From assembly GCA_003427395.1 (NCBI GenBank), contig BFEA01000291.1:650201-678035 (forward strand): a stretch of DNA of 27,835 nt, in the 5' to 3' direction. Below, one piece after another: positions 1-8,026 of the stretch (position 1 is its first letter; every line of letters starts with the position of its first letter). The stretch comes from Chara braunii (Eukaryota > Streptophyta > Charophyceae > Charales > Characeae). The notes below the pieces were generated by a model. That model saw only the letters and a list, made by a program, of their open reading frames with translations, did no database searches and was not told where the DNA came from. The position numbers and the translations under genes were made by a program.

Positions 1-497
1 GCCTGCCTGCGGCCCTGCAGGCCTCCCCTGCTTCTAGCCCTGCGACCCTGTTTGCCTGTCGGTGGCCTCACAGACCCTGCCGACAGGCCTTGCTTTGTTG
101 GTGGACCGCTTCGTCTTGGCATCGGTCTGTCAACCCATGTGGCGCTATAATTAAAACCCGGCGCACCCTTGTTTTAGCCTACCTGGGCCCTGAATCTAAG
201 CCTCGCGACATCTTTTAGGTAGAATAAGTCTAGTCTCAGACTTTCTACGACCGCTCACCCCTGCGGCCGTGTCGAGACCAGAGGACGACTGGTCATACCG
301 CCCACTCCCGCTGTCTCGAACGGACGCCAATGTCGTCACACGTCAACGACGTCATACATCAATGACGTCAGGCTTCAAGTTTCTCAGTCATAGGGTTGGT
401 CTGAATAACTTTTGGCAACGTCAATCTCATCAAGTTCCTTAATCCCATAAAAAAATCGGACAGCGAGTGACCTCGATAAACTCGGGCAGAAACCCTC
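1..497. other. Unassigned left margin, no gene seen
   Basis: No open frame here resembles a known protein. The minus-strand LINE stops at 498 and its expected downstream RT part does not continue into this stretch, so this is either host DNA next to a truncated insertion or another repeat. A 9-bp inverted repeat (gcctgtcgg at 54-62, ccgacaggc at 80-88) and the tandem repeat at 328-375 are the only structures I can support. Confidence 0.5.
328..375 (+). repeat. Three-unit 16-bp tandem repeat with TGACGTCA-like cores
   Basis: Three consecutive 16-bp units start at 328, 344 and 360. Each begins CAAYGWCGTCA and then diverges. The third unit holds a perfect TGACGTCA palindrome (363-370), the core bound by bZIP (CREB/ATF/TGA-type) factors; the other two differ by one base. 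Such clusters occur in promoters and LTR enhancers, but no gene or LTR is visible here. Any regulatory role is inference. Confidence 0.55.
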
Positions 498-510
498 CTA
501 GGGGTTTCTG
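487..510. repeat. Inverted repeat at the LINE truncation point
   Basis: A 9-bp perfect inverted repeat (cagaaaccc, 6-bp spacer, gggtttctg) sits exactly where the LINE reverse-transcriptase frame ends. It may mark a rearrangement or insertion junction that removed the rest of the element. The position is seen in the sequence; the mechanism is inferred. Confidence 0.5.
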
Positions 511-1835
511 TCCCGACAGCGTGACAATTTGATTACCTCGTTTATAAGGAGGATATTGTCCTGGATTTTCCTGCCTTTGATGAAGCCAGTTTGTGTAGGG
601 TGGATGATATCCTCCATTATCGGGATCATGCGGTTTGCCAAAGCTTTCGCCAACATTTTGTATACCACTGTCAATAGAGTAATAGGCCGATAGTTTCGAA
701 TGTTTATCTTGTCACCTTTCTTGTAAAGAAGGGATAGCACCCCTTGCCCTACCACTTCCCCCATCTGTCCTGAGTCCCAGATCGCCTGATAGTAATCCAT
801 CAGGTCCTGTGACAGGGGGCTCCACATCGACTCCCAAAATTCCTTTGGTACCCCGTCGATGCCAGGGGTCTTTTCCTCCTCCAATTGCATGAGGGCTGTC
901 CATATCTCAGACTTCTCAAGGGGTTTCTCCAGTACTTCCTTTTGGTCTTCTGAGAGGCTATTTTGTAAGGGAATGAGAAAGTCATCAATTTCCTTTCCTT
1001 TTTGTTCTTTCGGTTGGTTTTTACATTCCGATTTAAAAAGCTCTTGGAAGAAAGTTCGAGCAATGTGGACACACTGTGGGGTGGTGGTGGGCGGCTGGGC
1101 CCTTTCTTGGGTTGGGTCTTTTAGAGCCTCAATAATGGACCTCCCTGTTCTAACTCTTGCCATGGCAAAGAAGCGGTAGTCCATTGATCCCTCCATTTCA
1201 TGTTTCCTCAATTTTCCCCTAATCCGGACACTTTGCCACCGATGTTCCATGCAGGTCACTAATCGGGTTTCTATTGATTGAATTTCACTGGAAAGCTCTT
1301 CTGATTCCTGGTTCGCATTTTCTTCTTGTTGTTTCAACTGGTTTAACTGATATTGTAGTGCCATTTCGTCAAAATGCCGTTTGGCCGCTAGAGCTTTTGA
1401 GAATTCGCCACATTTTCTGGCCAAAAAGACCAGTCCATTGTTAAACCACAGAACGTCATCGCAGAGGGTCTGCCGATGTGATTGCCAGTGTGTCCAGGAT
1501 TCTTTGATATGAGTTTGGAATGTTGATAATGACAGTAAAGATGCATTTAACTTATAGTATCCTGGTCCCTGATCCGGACGTTTTCTGAATGAAAAAATAG
1601 TTACACACATTGCATGGTCCAGCCCGGGGTACGGGCTCTGTGGGAAGATCTCAGTGATCTGCAGAGCCCCTTCTAAATCTTCTGAGGCTAAGATCAAGTC
1701 TATGCGTGATCTAGAGATCCTTTGTGGTCCATTTTTCCTGAAACAGGAGAAGGTGTGTTTTGTTGGGTGAGATCTTCGGAATGTGTCATACACTCCCAAT
1801 GAGGAGCAAAGGTCAGCAATAGAACTTTCATCCAT
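498..1835 (-). pseudogene. LINE ORF2, end of endonuclease plus N-terminal reverse transcriptase
   Basis: About 445 residues. Residues 1-80 are the end of the APE endonuclease: SRIDLILAS (catalytic Asp region) and GLDHAMCVTIF in place of the usual SDH. Residues 90-290 form the long helical linker with a Gln/Glu-rich coiled-coil-like stretch. From about residue 320 the RT fingers appear: KTPGIDGVPKEFW, VLSLLYKKGD, NYRPITLLTVVYKMLAKA, and QTGFIKGRKIQDN. The frame ends with a TAG at 498-500, before the palm motif A and the catalytic YADD/FADD box, and no continuation is seen in other frames. The copy cannot encode an active RT. It retains the diagnostic order EN then RT of the L1-like group. Confidence 0.88.
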
Positions 1836-2416
1836 CTCGATATATACTGGGCAAGGAGCGGGGATTTTCCATCTGTCCAGCTACCGGTCCGGGGCCGCAT
1901 TAAAGTCTCCTGACAGTATGATCGGGATGCCCTACGGGGGATTCGCTCCTTAATGGTTTCAAAAAAGACTGCTCTGGCTCCCGCCTCATTTGGGGCGTAA
2001 ATACAAAAGATAGCAACCACCTCTAGCTCTAGCATCGCTAGAACATGTGCCCATCTTCCTTCCTCTTGGTCTACCACCCAGTTAATCGGGGTAATGCGTG
2101 AGTCCGGGGGTAACCAGATGGCTACTCCAGCACTACCGGGCCGTGGAGCGTGAGCTCGAAAAGCCTGGTAGGGCCAGATCTCTTTGTGTGCACGATGGTG
2201 TTCTGCTGAGTCCATCAGGTGGGTCTCTTGGACACCAATTGCATCCGGCCTGTCTCTGCCTTCCACTCCCCTGATTTGGTCCCAGATGGCTTGCTTTTTG
2301 GAAGGAGAGGCTGATGCAAGGCCGTTTACATTTAAGGAGCGTAGGTCTAGATCGGCCTCTCTCTTCCCTTTTGCCCAGTTTTTGTCCCTACCATACAAGG
2401 CGCTAATATAGTCCAT
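1700..2416 (-). pseudogene. LINE ORF2, endonuclease (APE-type) N-terminal part
   Basis: Starts at an ATG (2414-2416) and carries the front of an exonuclease/endonuclease/phosphatase-family domain. Visible motifs: SLNVNGLAS at about residue 27 (N-terminal strand), AIGVQETHL at about 59 with the catalytic Glu, GVAIWLPP, and CIYAPNEA. In LINEs this domain nicks target DNA to prime reverse transcription. After about residue 160 the frame slips near 1920-1935. The next expected motif, SGDFN, is read in the frame of the downstream ORF, and that frame has an in-frame TAG at 1881-1883 (minus strand). The last ~75 residues of this frame are therefore out-of-frame translation, not protein. Confidence 0.85.
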
Positions 2417-2433
2417 GTTTTGTGTGCTTCTTC

Positions 2434-2447
2434 TTTTTTTTTTTTTT
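2434..2447 (-). promoter_or_regulatory. A14 tract (sense strand) between LINE ORF1 and ORF2
   Basis: In the LINE sense direction this is an uninterrupted run of 14 A followed by GAAGAAG, ending about 17 nt before the ORF2 ATG (2416). An oligo-A leader could affect ribosome reinitiation or reflect a small A-tail insertion. The tract itself is certain; a role in ORF2 translation is only a suggestion. Confidence 0.4.
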
Positions 2448-2457
2448 AAATGCGCAC

Positions 2458-2775
2458 CTAGTTAATGGAATTCCATTCCTCCAACCCTGACAGCGGACCC
2501 TCTCTGAGAAGTCTGATGAAGATACACCGCACTTCCTCCTCTGACCAAGTGTCACTGGGCCTGATTTTGAGAAGCTGCAAATCAAGCAGCGAGTTCCTGG
2601 AGGCCCATTTCAGACCCATTTCCTTGTTTGGGTCACAGAGGACGTACACCGTCCTGGTTTGTCCGTAAGATGCCACTTTCGTGGCCACTGCTCCTATGCG
2701 GAAGTTTTTTCGCACATAAGACTGTAAGTCCTGTTTAAACAGTCCTTCTCCTGCTGGGGACCAGAGGGGGAGCAC
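2458..2775 (-). pseudogene. LINE ORF1, C-terminal part (frameshifted)
   Basis: This frame overlaps the end of the upstream ORF1 frame by about 40 bp and carries on its sense, ending at a TAG at 2458-2460. Its hydrophobic pattern (GAVATKVASY, RTVYVLCDP, LLDLQLLKIRP, VRCIFIRLL) alternates strand-like and helix-like stretches, as in the RRM-like or C-terminal domains of LINE ORF1 proteins. I cannot identify a specific domain. The stop lies 41 nt before the ORF2 ATG. The change of frame relative to the N-terminal part makes this copy defective unless programmed frameshifting is used, for which there is no independent evidence. Confidence 0.5.
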
Positions 2776-3250
2776 CGAAGACCATCCTTGTAAGGTGGTT
2801 TCCCCATGTCTGGCGTTGGGGGGGTTCAGTCAGGCCTACCTCCCATTTTCCTTCCTTCTCCCTTACTGGTACCACCAGGATCTTACCTCGAGGGAGGGGG
2901 GGTGAAGCAACGCCGTTTTCCAATAAATGGCGCATTTTTTGTCTTTTACTAACCAACTCCCCTCCCGGCGGGTCTAGTGGTTCTGTCAAGGGCTCCACCA
3001 CTCCCTGTTGTTCCTGGTTTTTTATTTCCCCTGTCCCATTTGCCTCATCCATATACCCTCCGCCCCCCTCTGCGTTCACCGTCAAACCTGTTGGTGCTTC
3101 CCCGGGCTGCCATTGTTTTTTTTCTTGTAGGGGTACCAGGTCAGATGCCGCTCCCTGTCCCGGTCCGGGTTCATCCGGAGTCTGAGTGGCCGCTCCCTGC
3201 CCCAGTCCCGTTGTGTGCTGAATCAATCTCTGCCCTACGAAACTCCTCAA
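2735..3250 (-). pseudogene. LINE ORF1, N-terminal part
   Basis: An open frame of about 171 residues upstream of ORF2 in the same orientation, the place of a LINE ORF1 (RNA-binding/chaperone protein). The N-terminal two thirds are Gly/Pro/Glu/Gln-rich and probably disordered; a more ordered stretch (KILVVPVREKEGKWEVGL) follows near residues 125-145. I see no CCHC knuckle. The frame opens right after a stop and has no ATG at its start, so the true start is unknown. The reading continues in another frame from about 2775, which implies a one-base indel near 2775-2740. ORF1 identity rests on position, not motif. Confidence 0.55.
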
Positions 3251-3654
3251 TTATCCCTACTTCAATCTTCTACACGGTGAGGAGTAGGGGAGATATCAAT
3301 AAGGCACAGAGATTGATAGCAGGGCAAGAAAGTTTAGTAGCTCATTAGTAATTACGACGGGCTTCCCCTAAACAGCAGTAGTTAACACAGACATACAAAC
3401 ATATGTGATATATATCTGAATGGATTTAAACACACACACACACACACACACAGAAGGGGAGCACAATAGCTGGAAGAAAATTGTAGTCTATACGTAAAGA
3501 CCATCCAACCAAATCAAGCCCTGACCTATGACAAGTTGACAACCAATTTTACCATTACAATCTCTTATCTAAGGTTGCCCACACCAACATGCCCGCCACG
3601 ATCCTACTTGGCAGCAAAACCACTCAAGTGGGGGAGGCACTGTTGCAAAACAAT
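3251..3654. other. Intergenic stretch with a (CA)n microsatellite
   Basis: No supported gene. Positions 3431-3452 are (CA)11. The 5' end of the LINE insertion probably lies in or near 3250-3350, but no clear target duplication was found. Confidence 0.6.
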
Positions 3655-3960
3655 TCAAAGCAAAATACCCACGTAGCAGGACACCAATCAATCACATAAG
3701 CATTTCCGGATGCCTAATATCACTGCACCTCCTGTCCTGCCACATGGTAGAAACCTATGTTTATAGCCAAAAGAATGTGCCCACCAGCAAACTGGTTAAT
3801 CGAAGGTGCGCTCAAGTGAAAAAAGTTGAAAAAAGTCAAATCGCAATACCCACGTGGCAGAGCATAAATCAATCGCATGCGCAGCCCCGGTGCCGACCCT
3901 CACAGTACCTCCAGGCGCCAGCCCTACCATGTGGCCAAATCCTATGTGTATAGACACATA
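3655..3960 (+). repeat. Diverged tandem duplication, period about 181-187 bp
   Basis: Two copies align without difficulty: AATACCCACGTRGCAG at 3664 and 3845, the ATCAATC block inside each, then CATGTGG-like and CCTATGTKTATAG blocks near 3754 and 3941. The offset grows from 181 to 187 through small indels. Both copies carry ACGT cores (CCACGT), and more ACGT/E-box-like sites (CACATG, CCACGTGG) continue to about 4040, perhaps as a third decayed copy. No protein is encoded. Confidence 0.7.
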
Positions 3961-4173
3961 GCAGAAGTTAAAATCGCCAATTCCACATGACATATCAATG
4001 AACGACCACATGAGCAAACCCTATGGCCCGGTTGCCACGTGGCCAAAGACAGATGTAGTAAAGCCAACCAACCACGGACAACCCCTATCCGACCTGGCAA
4101 TCTGGCATTCGTTATCCTACCCCTTCGCGCCAGCATCCCACTCCTTGCTCCCCCGCACACCCTTCCACTTTTG

Positions 4174-4392
4174 AATAGTCTTTGTTGTGAGCATCTTGTG
4201 CATTTTTGGGCTGAAGCAAGGGGGCAAAATCAAGGAACAGCTCGCCTTTTTTTTTTTTTTTTTTCCCTGGCCTCACTCGCTATGTCACACGTGTCCCTGG
4301 GACAAATAAAGCGACAAAGAAAGGGCAATTGCTCTCTGCCGCCGGAGATCGACTGTGAATGGTGATAGTCTTTCTTGTGAGCATCTTGTGCA
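4174..4392 (+). repeat. 29-bp direct repeat pair, 190 bp apart
   Basis: Positions 4174-4202 and 4364-4392 share 'aatagtctttgttgtgagc'-type sequence and then catcttgtgca, differing at about two positions. Each is followed by 'tttttgggctga', directly in the first copy and after about 30 bp of extra sequence in the second. A T18 run (4247-4264) lies between them. This fits a duplication, or two copies of one repeat, with later insertions. Confidence 0.7.
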
Positions 4393-5392
4393 GCGTAAAT
4401 GTAATTCACATTTTTCATGATTTTTGGGCTGACTCATCTCTACCTCTGTCTCTATACTCCTAAAGACTAACCGGGTCCTCAACTGATGCCCCTGCCGGGC
4501 CCAGCGAAAATCCACGATGTGGACCAGGAACCGGGTGGGACAGGGAGCCACAGTGGAGGACCCATTTCTTCTTCTTTTTTTTGTTTTTTTTTGTCACTCT
4601 GCGGAGGTTTTTCGTGGGTGTTGCAAAGCGAATGGTGGCGTATCCTCGGATCTTAGGGCGGCACGCCGATTTCTTTTTGGGTTGACCAAGCAAGCAGAGC
4701 TGGAGGCGGACTCCTTTTGGGCGGCGTTGGCGTTGCTCCGCTTTGCGAATTGTGCTAGGAAGTGAGAACATCGCAAGGGCCATTCTCAAAAAAAAAAAAA
4801 AAAAAAAAAAAAAAANATGTTCTGATGTTATGCTAGGACATGGAAAGATGCAGTCACAGCATCAGGGGGCCATTTCACCGGTCCAGAGGAGTGATGGCGG
4901 ATGTGTATAGATTCAGTTAGTTTTGGTTTTGCTGTTTCTGGGACGTGTCTCTTCGTTTAATTTTTTTCTATATATATGGTCACAAACAGAACTGCCCGGT
5001 AAACCGTAGGCAGAGAGAGAGAAGAGGACAACAAACGAGGGGCTGTGACAAACTGTTTCGTCGGAGTTTCACCGACTCATCAGGAGGCTGAACCCTCAAC
5101 AGTCTGCAGAATATATATTTTCCTGGGGACGATCCGACATGATGTTTCACCATTTTTTGGGGGGGGCCCTACGTGCTCCAGATGAAACGGTTCATCTGCT
5201 AGAAGATGNAAAAATACACCGCCATATTTTTGGTCTTTTGTGCATTAGGTAGCAGTGGAGCCAGGCCCTGAAGCTCGAATTGGATACACAACCTCAAACA
5301 GCTTTCGTGCAGTCATTTTTTTTTTTGTTTTTCTTTTTGTCGTTTTCCCAGATCTTGCTCATTGTGCAAAACGAGAAATGGGCCTCGCTCAT
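4393..5392. other. Intergenic DNA with A28 tract and a hairpin motif, no gene
   Basis: No convincing coding frame. Positions 4788-4815 are an A28 run ending in an undetermined base (4816), as expected at the end of a plus-strand retroposon or an assembly gap in a homopolymer. A second undetermined base is at 5209. Positions 5052-5103 form a nested inverted repeat (actgtt/aacagt outside, gtcgg/ccgac inside), followed by 'tcatcagg'. Confidence 0.55.
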
Positions 5393-5490
5393 GTCCTTTG
5401 GGACATCCGGTAAAATTGGAACAGTACAGAGAAGATGAGCATGGCCCCAGTGCGGCAAGGATGACACGGATAAGTCGAGAAAAAGACTCA
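5393..5490 (+). ncRNA. U6: U6 spliceosomal snRNA-like sequence (probable pseudogene)
   Basis: U6 pairs with U2/U4 and forms the catalytic core of the spliceosome. Conserved parts in order: a 5' hairpin gtcc-tttg-ggac (5393-5404); 'taaaattggaac' (5411-5422); the invariant ACAGAGA box (5426-5432); the AGC catalytic triad (5438-5440) followed by atggcccc; 'caaggatgacacg' (5456-5468); and 'tcgagaaa' (5475-5482). Differences from plant U6: a one-bp shorter 5' stem, a rearranged dinucleotide before ACAGAGA, extra bases around the U4/U2 pairing region (ccagtgcgg), and a diverged 3' end. No oligo-T Pol III terminator follows (the next is beyond 5710), and no TATA box or upstream sequence element is seen at the usual distances. 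A decayed copy or retro-pseudogene is most likely. Confidence 0.85.
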
Positions 5491-5499
5491 AAAAGCTGA

Positions 5500-5790
5500 G
5501 TGGGGAAACCGGGCCGCCCGGGTGACAGGCCGCGGCCCGGGGGAGGTCCCGGGTGGCCTGGCCGGGCAGGGCGCCTGGTTGGGGGCCAGCCCCCCCCAGC
5601 GCAGTCACCTGCCGGGGGGTTTCGGACCCCCTTTCAGCGGATGCTGGCCTCCTGCAGGCCTACCGGGTCCGACCGGCCCAAATAACCTCAGCGTCGGGCC
5701 CGGTAGGCCTGCTTTGTTTTTTGAATTTTTCGTTGGCTCTGTGGACGTCGATCCTCCATGATCGATGGCCACAGAGCCGTGGGATCTTGG
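5500..5790. repeat. GC-rich block with three nested inverted repeats
   Basis: Strongly GC-rich. Perfect inverted repeats: gggccgc (5511-5517) with gcggccc (5532-5538); gcaggcctaccggg (5654-5667) with its complement at 5699-5712; ggctctgtgg (5735-5744) with ccacagagcc (5769-5778). The second pair encloses 31 bp. The block touches the U6-like sequence on one side and the satellite on the other. It may be part of a foldback or other mobile element; no coding potential is supported. Confidence 0.65.
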
Positions 5791-5889
5791 CGCCAAACTC
5801 CCTCTCCCCCCTTCAAACCTTCGATCGGCTGGGGATGGGCTGCCACTCGCCCCCCAGCACGATCCCAGTTGCCGACCTCCTCCTCCTGC

Positions 5890-6119
5890 GCCATCACCCG
5901 TCGCCCTTCGCCAGTCACCCGTCGCCCTTCACCCGTCGCCCGTCGCCATCGCCCGTCGCCATCGCCATCAGGTGTGCAGCTGCTGCTGCTCCGACGAAGG
6001 CCCCAACTGTCCTGCCGCTGCTGCTACGATGAAGGCCCCGACTGTCCTGCTGCTGCTGCTACGGCGAAGGCCTTGGTGCTACGACGAAGGCCTCGACGAC
6101 GAAGGAGCCGTTCTTCTCC

Positions 6120-6160
<41 letters not shown>

Positions 6161-7110
6161 CTTCGTCTTCTTCTTCTTCTTCTTCTTCTTCATGCCCGTT
6201 GCCCGTCGTCCTCGCCATCAGGTGTGCAATGAAGGTCCCGATTGTCCTGCCGCTGCTGCTACGACGAAGGCCCCGAGGCTGCTGCTGCTACGACGAAGGC
6301 GCCGTTCTTCTTCTTCTTTTTCTTCTTCTTCTTCTTCTTCTTCTTCTTCTTCTCCTTCTTCTTCTTCTAGTTTATCCACATTCGGTAGGTGACATGAGAC
6401 ATGACAGGTTACAAAAANAAAAAAAAAAAAAAACACGACCGTCCTCCTCCCCCTACTTCTCCGCTCATCTTCTTCTTCTCCTTCTTCTTTTCTCCTCGTT
6501 GTCATCTCGTCTTCCACTTCTTCCCCTCCTCCCCCTCCTCCCCCTCCTCCCCCTCGTGTTTTCATCTTTCTCCTCGACCTTTCTTGATCTTCTTCTTCTT
6601 CCCCTCCTCACCTTTCTTCTTCTTCTTCTTCTTCTCCCTCTGCTTCTTCTTCTTCTTTCAGTTCGTCGACTTTCGGTAGGTCACGTGAGACACGTTAGGT
6701 TAAAAAAAAAAAACAAAAAAAAAAACGAAGGCCGTCCTCCTCCCCCTCCTTCCTTCTTCAGTCATCTTCTTCTTCTCCTTCTTCTCTCCTCGTCATCCTC
6801 TCGTCGTCTTCTTCTTTTCCTCCTCCCCCTTGCGTTTTCATCTCTCTCCTCTACCTTTCTTCATCTTCTTCTCCTTCCCCTCCTCACCTCTCTTCTTCTT
6901 CTTCTTCTTCTTCTTCTTCTTCTTCTTCTTCTTCTCCTCCTCCTTCTTCCTTCCCCCTCATTAGGTCTTCTTCTCTCCTCGTCTTCTTCATCCCCTCCTT
7001 CCCTACTCATCCCTGCCTTTCTCCATCCTCCATCCTCCATCCCTCCCTCCCTCAATCCCATCTCGCCATCCTCCATCATCCATCATCCATCCCAGACACC
7101 CGCCCAACCC
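5890..7110 (+). repeat. 1.2-kb pyrimidine-rich compound satellite
   Basis: Nearly all C/T on the plus strand, with short A runs. It starts with a cccgtcgcc/cccttc minisatellite (about 5896-5970). Then come GC-rich units (tgctgctacgacgaaggcc-type, repeated near 5975-6090 and 6225-6300), each ending in gccgttctt and a triplet tract: (GTT)n at 6122-6160 and (CTT)n at 6300-6368. More (CTT)n lies at 6890-6935. Long polypurine/polypyrimidine DNA can form triplexes. The open frames here give only homopolymer peptides and are not genes. Confidence 0.85.
6366..6950 (+). repeat. Tandem duplication of about 290 bp inside the satellite
   Basis: Two units, about 6366-6655 and 6656-6950, share the same order of parts: a short non-pyrimidine head with 'ttcggtaggt' and a 'gagaca' motif, an A-run (with an undetermined base at 6418 in the first), 'ccgtcctcctccccct', a CTT block, 'gttttcatct', 'ctcctcacct', and a final (CTT)n. 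The head is the least degenerate part and the best anchor for alignment. Confidence 0.75.
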
Positions 7111-7475
7111 CAGCACCCCCCCACCCAGACCAACCCCCCCAACCCACCCCCAAACCAAAATTTTATTGCAGATTCGGGGTCCTCTCGCCGAGCGCAGAAC
7201 GACCGGGGTTCCAAAACAAACATAAAAAAAATCTGGGCGTTTTTCTGGCCCGCCTGGTTTTACCTAGGCGCCCCCCCTGGGCCTGCCCGGCCGGGCGGCG
7301 TCCTCACTCAGTCAAAAAGTATAAAAAAAGAAAGAAAGAAAGAAAGAAAAGGGCATCGCTCCAATACTCTCCACATGCTGAAAAGGCAAAAATATTGCAG
7401 TGCATTTACCATGTTCTAGCGGGAGGATTTGTTCTCATTTTGCACGTTTGGAGAGTAGTGGATCAAGGGCGTCGC
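7111..7475. other. Intergenic: C-rich then GC-rich segment and (GAAA)n
   Basis: A C/A-rich stretch (7080-7150) leads to a GC-rich block (7240-7310) with 'acctaggcgcccccc' and 'cccggccgggcgg'. On the minus strand this loosely resembles the first 60 bp of the LTRs at 17013 and 24797. An (AAAG)n tract lies at 7324-7350. No gene seen. Confidence 0.5.
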
Positions 7476-7621
7476 CGCACGGGACACGAAACGAAAAACG
7501 AAACGAGTCCATCTTCCTGATGAAAATGTCCAGGTTCATAGGTTTGCTTTAAATAGTAACGGGTGTACTTTGCCACCTTTGGTGGGAAGATGCACTCATT
7601 TCGTTTTCGTTTCGCGTGCGG
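7476..7621. repeat. Foldback: roughly 40-bp inverted arms around a 67-bp loop
   Basis: Arm 1 (about 7477-7517) contains gcacgggacacgaaacg, aaacgaaacgagt and atcttcc. Arm 2 (about 7585-7621) contains ggaagatgcactc, atttcgttttcgtttcg and gcgtgcg, the near-complement with a few mismatches and a 4-base indel. Transcribed, it would form a long hairpin, like a small foldback element or miRNA-type precursor. No target duplication is evident. Confidence 0.7.
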
Positions 7622-7990
7622 TGTGGCGAGGCCCCAAGGCCCAATGTTCTGCTTTCATCATGGAAAGACACACGGCAACAATTTTTGTCTTTTGTGCATG
7701 TGGTGAGTAGTGCAGCAAGGCCTTTTGTCACGTTCCGTGCTCAAGGGGATGATTCATTCTCATTGCAATGTGTTTTTTCTTGCTTTTTTTTAACCCTCTT
7801 GGTCCCCACCGCATCCGACGGCGGGCTTCTGCTTGTCTCCCAACAAATAAGCTTACTTTTCATTAGAGTGGGCCCTCACAAATAACCTGGTGGACAAATG
7901 ACTGGGGAGCTTTACCCAGCTTCGCTTACAGGGCAGGACCATGAAAAGGCCTAAGGCCTGAGCCGCGGTGCAGAGTCTACGTTGTTAGTA

Positions 7991-7994
<4 letters not shown>
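7622..7994. other. Intergenic, no gene seen
   Basis: No coding evidence. A segment near 7686-7725 ('tgtcttttgtgcat', 'gtagtgcagcaaggcc') resembles 5230-5268 ('ggtcttttgtgcat', 'gtagcagtggagccaggcc'), so this is probably another old dispersed repeat. Confidence 0.4.

Positions 7995-8026
<32 letters not shown>

Larger units (their letters stand above)
498..3250 (-). mobile_element. Truncated plant-type LINE (non-LTR retrotransposon)
   Basis: A minus-strand element with two frames in the order expected of an L1-like LINE. ORF1 (about 3250 to 2458) is followed by a 41-nt spacer with an A14 tract. ORF2 (from an ATG at 2416) then encodes an APE-type endonuclease and the start of a reverse transcriptase. 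LINEs copy themselves by target-primed reverse transcription of their mRNA. The copy is dead: ORF1 has a frameshift, ORF2 has a frameshift and a stop in the endonuclease, and the RT is cut off before its catalytic F/YADD motif. Loss of the 3' half is unusual, because abortive LINE insertions normally lose the 5' end; a later deletion or rearrangement near 498 is more likely. No poly(A) end or target duplication can be assigned. Confidence 0.85.

Noticed and set aside
6024-6218. Poly-Gln/poly-Glu frame on the minus strand
   Set aside because: It is the reverse reading of (GTT)n and (CTT)n tracts with no ordered flanks.
5758-7419. A 553-codon plus-strand open frame
   Set aside because: It is an effect of triplet and pyrimidine repeats (poly-Leu/Ser/Pro), contains an undetermined base and has no domain.
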